Positions 61,508 through 64,000 of a stretch of DNA of 64,000 nucleotides are shown here, in pieces. The stretch covers positions 28,960 through 92,959 of the forward strand of contig NZ_JBBMFK010000014.1 of assembly GCF_040096055.1 (NCBI RefSeq), given 5' to 3'. The position numbers and the translations under genes were made by a program. The stretch comes from Pseudoflavonifractor intestinihominis (GTDB lineage Bacteria; Bacillota; Clostridia; Oscillospirales; Oscillospiraceae). Positions within the stretch are counted from its first letter, which is position 1. The number at the start of each line of letters is the position of its first letter. A model generated the notes under the pieces. The model saw only the letters and a program-made list of their open reading frames with translations. It did not search any database and was not told the origin of the DNA.

Positions 61508-61645
61508 ATGGAAACTTTGGTGGGGCAGCTTCTTTATAGCTTTTCAACTCTTAACGAAATGGGGCAACAAGAGGCTATTCGCCGTGTGGATGAACTAACA
61601 GAAGTTCCTAAATATCAACGTAAAAATTCATTGAATAAAAAATAA
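61508..61645 (+). pseudogene. Remnant resembling a regulator C-terminus
   Basis: 45 residues, starting METLVGQLLYSF. The segment LNEMGQQEAIRRVDELTEVPKYQ resembles the tail of phage-type helix-turn-helix regulators. There is no ribosome site. The GC-rich repeat directly upstream may have replaced the DNA-binding part. Confidence 0.5.
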
Positions 61646-61647
61646 AA

Positions 61648-61675
61648 CCCGCTCGGAGCTGCAACTCCAAGCGGG
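61648..61675 (-). terminator. Hairpin before the integrase gene
   Basis: CCCGCT-C/T-GGAG stem with its complement; on the minus strand TTTTATTTTTTATT follows. Confidence 0.6.
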
Positions 61676-61698
61676 CAGTGCGCACAGTCCCACACATC

Positions 61699-61717
61699 CA
61701 AATATAGGCCCTGTATG
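61699..61717. promoter_or_regulatory. Operator-like half site before the integrase gene
   Basis: AAATATAGGCC is identical to the left part of operator-like site 2 (59007-59017). The right half is degenerate (CTGTAT). Confidence 0.4.
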
Positions 61718-61760
61718 CCTTCTTATTGTATCACACGGGGCCGGGAAAGGAAATGATTTT

Positions 61761-62969
61761 ATGCCTTCCACCCGGAAAATGACCAACAAGGCCGGGGAAT
61801 CCTTCTACGAAATCCGGGTCAGCCGTGGGCGGAGTGCTGCTCCCCTGTCTATGCGGTGGTATCCACCCGCAGGCTGGAGCCAACGGGCCATAGACCGTGA
61901 ACTCTGCAAGGTGGCCGCCGACTTTGAGCGCCGGTGTCAGGCTGGGGAAATCCTTAGCCGGTCAGAGCAGCACGAGCGGGAAGCTGAGGCCAGGCGGGCC
62001 GCTGCCAAAGTCCAGACCTTGAAGCAATACAGCGAGGGCGTTTTTATGCCTGCCAAGACCGTTTCTATTTCAGAGAACAGCCGAAGCAGCTTCCAGGGGA
62101 TGCTTGAAAAGTGGGTCTATCCCGCCCTTGGAGATTTGAAACTCCCCGACATTACCCCCGCCAACATTTCCGCCCTGCTGCTGTCCATGCAGGCCAAGGG
62201 CAAGGCCCACGCAACCGTGGTAAAGTGCTATACCATTCTGAACAGCCTGTTCAAAATGGCTTTTCTGTCTGATACCATCCCCAAGAACCCCATGCACAAG
62301 GTGGAGCGCCCCAAGCCCAGGAAGGACGAATCCCGGCACGATGAGGTAGAGGCCTACACCGTGGATGAAGTACGCCATATCCTAGCCTGTCTGGACAAGG
62401 AGCCTCTCAAATGGCGGGTGCTGGTGCGGCTGCTCATCGACACCGGCATCCGCCGTGGCGAGTGCTGCGGCCTCCAGTGGAAGAATGTAGACTTCCAGGG
62501 AAACAGCGTCACCATAAGCGGCAATCTCTGTTACACCCCTCAAAAGGGCGTATACCTGGACACCCCCAAGAACGGGCGAAGCCGTACCGTTGATGTTGAC
62601 CCGGATATCATGTCTCTGCTGCGTGCCCTACGCTCTGAGCAAGCCGCCCAGGCTATCAGCTCCTATGTTTTTACCCAAGACGGCAGCCCGGAGCCTATGC
62701 ACCCCCAGAGTCCAACACGCTATATGAAGAAGTTCTCCCAGCGCTACAACGTCCCAGACCTTCATCCCCACAAGCTGCGCCACACCTTCGCCAGCATTGC
62801 CATAACGAGCGGGGCAGATGTGGCCAGCGTATCTGAAAAACTGGGCCACAGTGACAAGGCCGTTACGCTGCGGATGTACACCCACGCTGACCAAGAAAGC
62901 ATTAAGCGGGCAAGCCAGATTTTCCGGGACGCCCTCAAACAGGACACGAAAAAAGCCGGGCAGGGTTGA
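61761..62969 (+). CDS. int: Tyrosine recombinase (integrase)
   Basis: A 402-residue protein. N-terminal arm-binding-like region, then a core-binding SAM-like domain (~85-175), then the catalytic domain. Catalytic residues are visible: Arg in DTGIRRGECCGL, Lys in the beta-hairpin near YLDTPKNGRSRTV, HKLRHTFAS (His-x-x-Arg), LGHSDKAVT and the Tyr nucleophile in LRMYTHAD. It should recombine the 45-bp attachment core at tRNA-Thr. GGAAAGGAAAT precedes the ATG. It lies next to the right attachment site. Confidence 0.95.
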   Translation: MPSTRKMTNKAGESFYEIRVSRGRSAAPLSMRWYPPAGWSQRAIDRELCKVAADFERRCQAGEILSRSEQHEREAEARRAAAKVQTLKQYSEGVFMPAKTVSISENSRSSFQGMLEKWVYPALGDLKLPDITPANISALLLSMQAKGKAHATVVKCYTILNSLFKMAFLSDTIPKNPMHKVERPKPRKDESRHDEVEAYTVDEVRHILACLDKEPLKWRVLVRLLIDTGIRRGECCGLQWKNVDFQGNSVTISGNLCYTPQKGVYLDTPKNGRSRTVDVDPDIMSLLRALRSEQAAQAISSYVFTQDGSPEPMHPQSPTRYMKKFSQRYNVPDLHPHKLRHTFASIAITSGADVASVSEKLGHSDKAVTLRMYTHADQESIKRASQIFRDALKQDTKKAGQG

Positions 62970-62989
62970 CCTGTCCGGCTCCGTTTTTT
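62953..62989 (+). terminator. Terminator overlapping the integrase stop
   Basis: AGCCGG-CAGG stem with its complement, then CCGTTTTTT. Confidence 0.8.
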
Positions 62990-62995
62990 GCCCCC

Positions 62996-63019
62996 GTCTG
63001 GGTTTTTGTCTGGTTTTTT
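62996..63019 (+). repeat. Subterminal repeat, candidate integrase arm-type site (right)
   Basis: GTCTGG-GTTTTT-GTCTGG-TTTTTT, a near copy of the left-end repeat at 58251. Confidence 0.5.
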
Positions 63020-63085
63020 TCTCGGCTCAGTCCGCCGGAAGAAAAAGTAAAAAGCCCCAAAGCCTTGCGGCTCTAGGGCTTCATG

Positions 63086-63161
<76 letters not shown>

Positions 63162-63187
63162 ATGTCAGGCGCGATTGCACCCAACAA

Positions 63188-63264
<77 letters not shown>

Positions 63265-63303
63265 ATCTTTTTTATCAAAGACAGCGGTCGCTGTTATGAT
63301 TTC

Positions 63304-63379
63304 TGGCAGGGGCAGAAGGAATCGAACCCTCGGCACGCGGTTTTGGAGACCGCTGCTCTACCAGCTGAGCTATACCCCT
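63304..63379 (-). tRNA. tRNA-Trp (CCA)
   Basis: A 76-nt cloverleaf with acceptor AGGGGTA/TGCCCCT, anticodon loop CTCCAAA (anticodon CCA), discriminator G and encoded CCA. Confidence 0.95.
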
Positions 63380-63382
63380 GTG

Positions 63383-63459
63383 TGGTGGGCCTTCACGGGC
63401 TCGAACCGTGGACCGACCGGTTATGAGCCGGCTGCTCTAACCAACTGAGCTAAAGGCCC
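63383..63459 (-). tRNA. tRNA with CAT anticodon (Met elongator or Ile2)
   Basis: A 77-nt cloverleaf with acceptor GGGCCTT/AAGGCCC, loop CTCATAA (anticodon CAT), discriminator A and encoded CCA. It lacks the initiator hallmarks. The D-arm and anticodon context resemble Firmicute tRNA-Ile2, whose C34 is modified to lysidine; elongator Met is the alternative. Confidence 0.9.
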
Positions 63460-63483
63460 ATATGCCGTCCACTGAAAAGAAAA

Positions 63484-63518
63484 ACGGCTTGCCGTCACGG
63501 CGTTCGTGGCGGCAAGCC
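63484..63518 (-). terminator. Hairpin between tRNA-Asn and the CAT tRNA
   Basis: GGCTTGCCG-CACG stem with its complement, followed on the minus strand by GTTTTTCTTTTC. It may attenuate or guide processing, as no promoter fits between it and the next tRNA. Confidence 0.7.
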
Positions 63519-63527
63519 ACTTTATTT

Positions 63528-63603
63528 TGGCTCCCCCTGTTGGACTCGAACCAACGACAACGCGGTTAACAGCCGCGGGCTCTACCGACTGAGCTAAGGA
63601 GGA
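63528..63603 (-). tRNA. tRNA-Asn (GTT)
   Basis: A 76-nt cloverleaf with acceptor TCCTCCT/AGGGGGA, anticodon loop CTGTTAA (anticodon GTT), discriminator G and encoded CCA. It lies 41 nt after the 5S rRNA. Confidence 0.95.
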
Positions 63604-63610
63604 ATATAAA

Positions 63611-63640
63611 AGGGCCCGGTCTGGTCAGACCAGACCCTTC
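63611..63640 (-). terminator. Hairpin after 5S rRNA
   Basis: GGTCTGG-5-CCAGACC, then GGGCCCTTTTAT on the minus strand. A processing stem or weak terminator. Confidence 0.55.
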
Positions 63641-63644
63641 TTTG

Positions 63645-63759
63645 TGTTGGCGTTACCTATCTTTCCGGGCCGTCTCCAGCCAAGTATTTTCGGCGCAGGT
63701 GAGCTTAACTGCCGTGTTCGGGATGGGAACGGGTGGACCCTCACCGCAATCAACACCAA
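63645..63759 (-). rRNA. rrf: 5S ribosomal RNA
   Basis: About 115 nt. The conserved core CCCGTTCCCATCCCGAACAC is present on the minus strand, followed by GGCAGTTAAGCTC. The ends TTGGTGTT and AACGCCAA pair. No 23S or 16S lies in the window, and a promoter and tRNA-Glu are directly upstream. Ends are accurate to a few bases. Confidence 0.93.
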
Positions 63760-63787
63760 CTTACTTTTCTTTGAAAAGAAAAGTAAG
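63760..63787. repeat. Perfect inverted repeat 5' of 5S rRNA
   Basis: 13-bp arms CTTACTTTTCTTT and AAAGAAAAGTAAG with a 2-nt loop. It touches the 5' end of 5S and is probably a processing signal. Confidence 0.75.
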
Positions 63788-63842
63788 CAAAAGAAACTTT
63801 CATTAACTTTCTTTTCCTTACCGTTCTCTTCAACGATAAAGT

Positions 63843-63871
63843 ATTCTATTCTATTTTCTTCTCACTGTCAA
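63843..63871 (-). promoter_or_regulatory. Promoter of the 5S-tRNA operon
   Basis: Minus-strand TTGACA, 17-bp spacer, TAGAAT, about 80 bp before 5S. Confidence 0.75.
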
Positions 63872-63895
63872 GAGAAACTTTTAAAGTTCTCTTTG

Positions 63896-63923
63896 CTTTC
63901 TTTCTCTTTCAAGAGAAAGAAAG
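63896..63923. repeat. Perfect inverted repeat after tRNA-Glu
   Basis: 13-bp arms CTTTCTTTCTCTT and AAGAGAAAGAAAG with a 2-nt loop, directly after the CCA of tRNA-Glu. Confidence 0.75.
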
Positions 63924-63998
63924 TGGTGACCCGTGCGGGAATCGAACCCACGTTTGCGGCGTGAGAGGCCGCCGTCTTAGCCGCTTGACCAACGGGCC
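63924..63998 (-). tRNA. tRNA-Glu (CTC)
   Basis: A 75-nt cloverleaf with acceptor GGCCCGT/ACGGGTC, anticodon loop CTCTCAC (anticodon CTC), discriminator A and encoded CCA. It reads GAG codons and is complete in the window. Confidence 0.92.
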
Positions 63999-64000
63999 TT

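Overview
The window looks like a chromosomal segment of a high-GC, spore-former-type Firmicute of the gut Oscillospiraceae kind (Flavonifractor/Lawsonibacter-like). The evidence is strong AGGAGG ribosome sites, low-GC-type promoters in a GC-rich genome, an L27 with the Firmicute N-terminal extension, SLH surface proteins, pyruvate phosphate dikinase, 2-hydroxyacyl-CoA dehydratase-type genes and many flavin/Fe-S reductases. Genus-level placement is inference.

Layout. 1-7.6 kb (minus strand): rplU-prp-rpmA-obg, a metallophosphatase, a MarR-controlled Fe-S flavin oxidoreductase cassette, prmA, and degV with a DUF1836 regulator. 7.8-12.5 kb (plus): an exported FMN/FAD reductase lipoprotein, a TetR regulator and the oligopeptidase PepF. 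12.6-19.9 kb (plus): a complete Opp/Dpp-type peptide ABC transporter (SBP, B, C, D, F and a small membrane protein). Its C-type permease carries a seven-repeat RCC1-like beta-propeller in its first extracellular loop. 19.9-28 kb: XRE-TPR regulator, thioesterase, ppdK, cobO-type adenosyltransferase, DUF975 membrane protein, trmO and an EFR1-type ferredoxin. 28.2-34.7 kb: an XRE regulator, a membrane protein and a 1429-residue SLH-anchored surface protein with a lipase-like domain. 34.8-37.7 kb (minus): a 2-hydroxyacyl-CoA dehydratase-type pair, one fused to its ATPase activator.

38.0-51.2 kb (plus) is the most unusual block. One consensus promoter precedes five tightly packed genes: an exported VWA protein with a cytoplasmic tail, a 1183-residue tubulin/FtsZ-like GTPase, a 658-residue two-TM protein, a 1433-residue polytopic protein ending in a zinc-ribbon plus DA1-like metallopeptidase, and a small lipoprotein. 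This reads as an uncharacterised envelope-associated cytoskeletal/peptidase system.

51.2-57.7 kb: hsp20 with a degenerate CIRCE, then LysR, a zinc alcohol dehydrogenase broken by one extra base, an enoate-reductase-type flavoenzyme and an MFS transporter.

58.07-63.13 kb is a 5,020-bp integrated element bounded by 45-bp direct repeats that copy the 3' part of a tRNA-Thr gene. It carries a tyrosine integrase, a type I toxin-antitoxin-like locus, a small predicted DNA-binding regulator with three operator-like sites at a divergent promoter pair, a YqaJ-tail-like protein, an orphan gene, a family of 24-bp palindromes and a GC-rich ~154-bp tandem repeat array. Beyond it lies a minus-strand cluster of tRNA-Thr, Asp, Trp, Met/Ile2, Asn, 5S rRNA and tRNA-Glu. 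The probable original terminator of that cluster now sits on the far side of the element.
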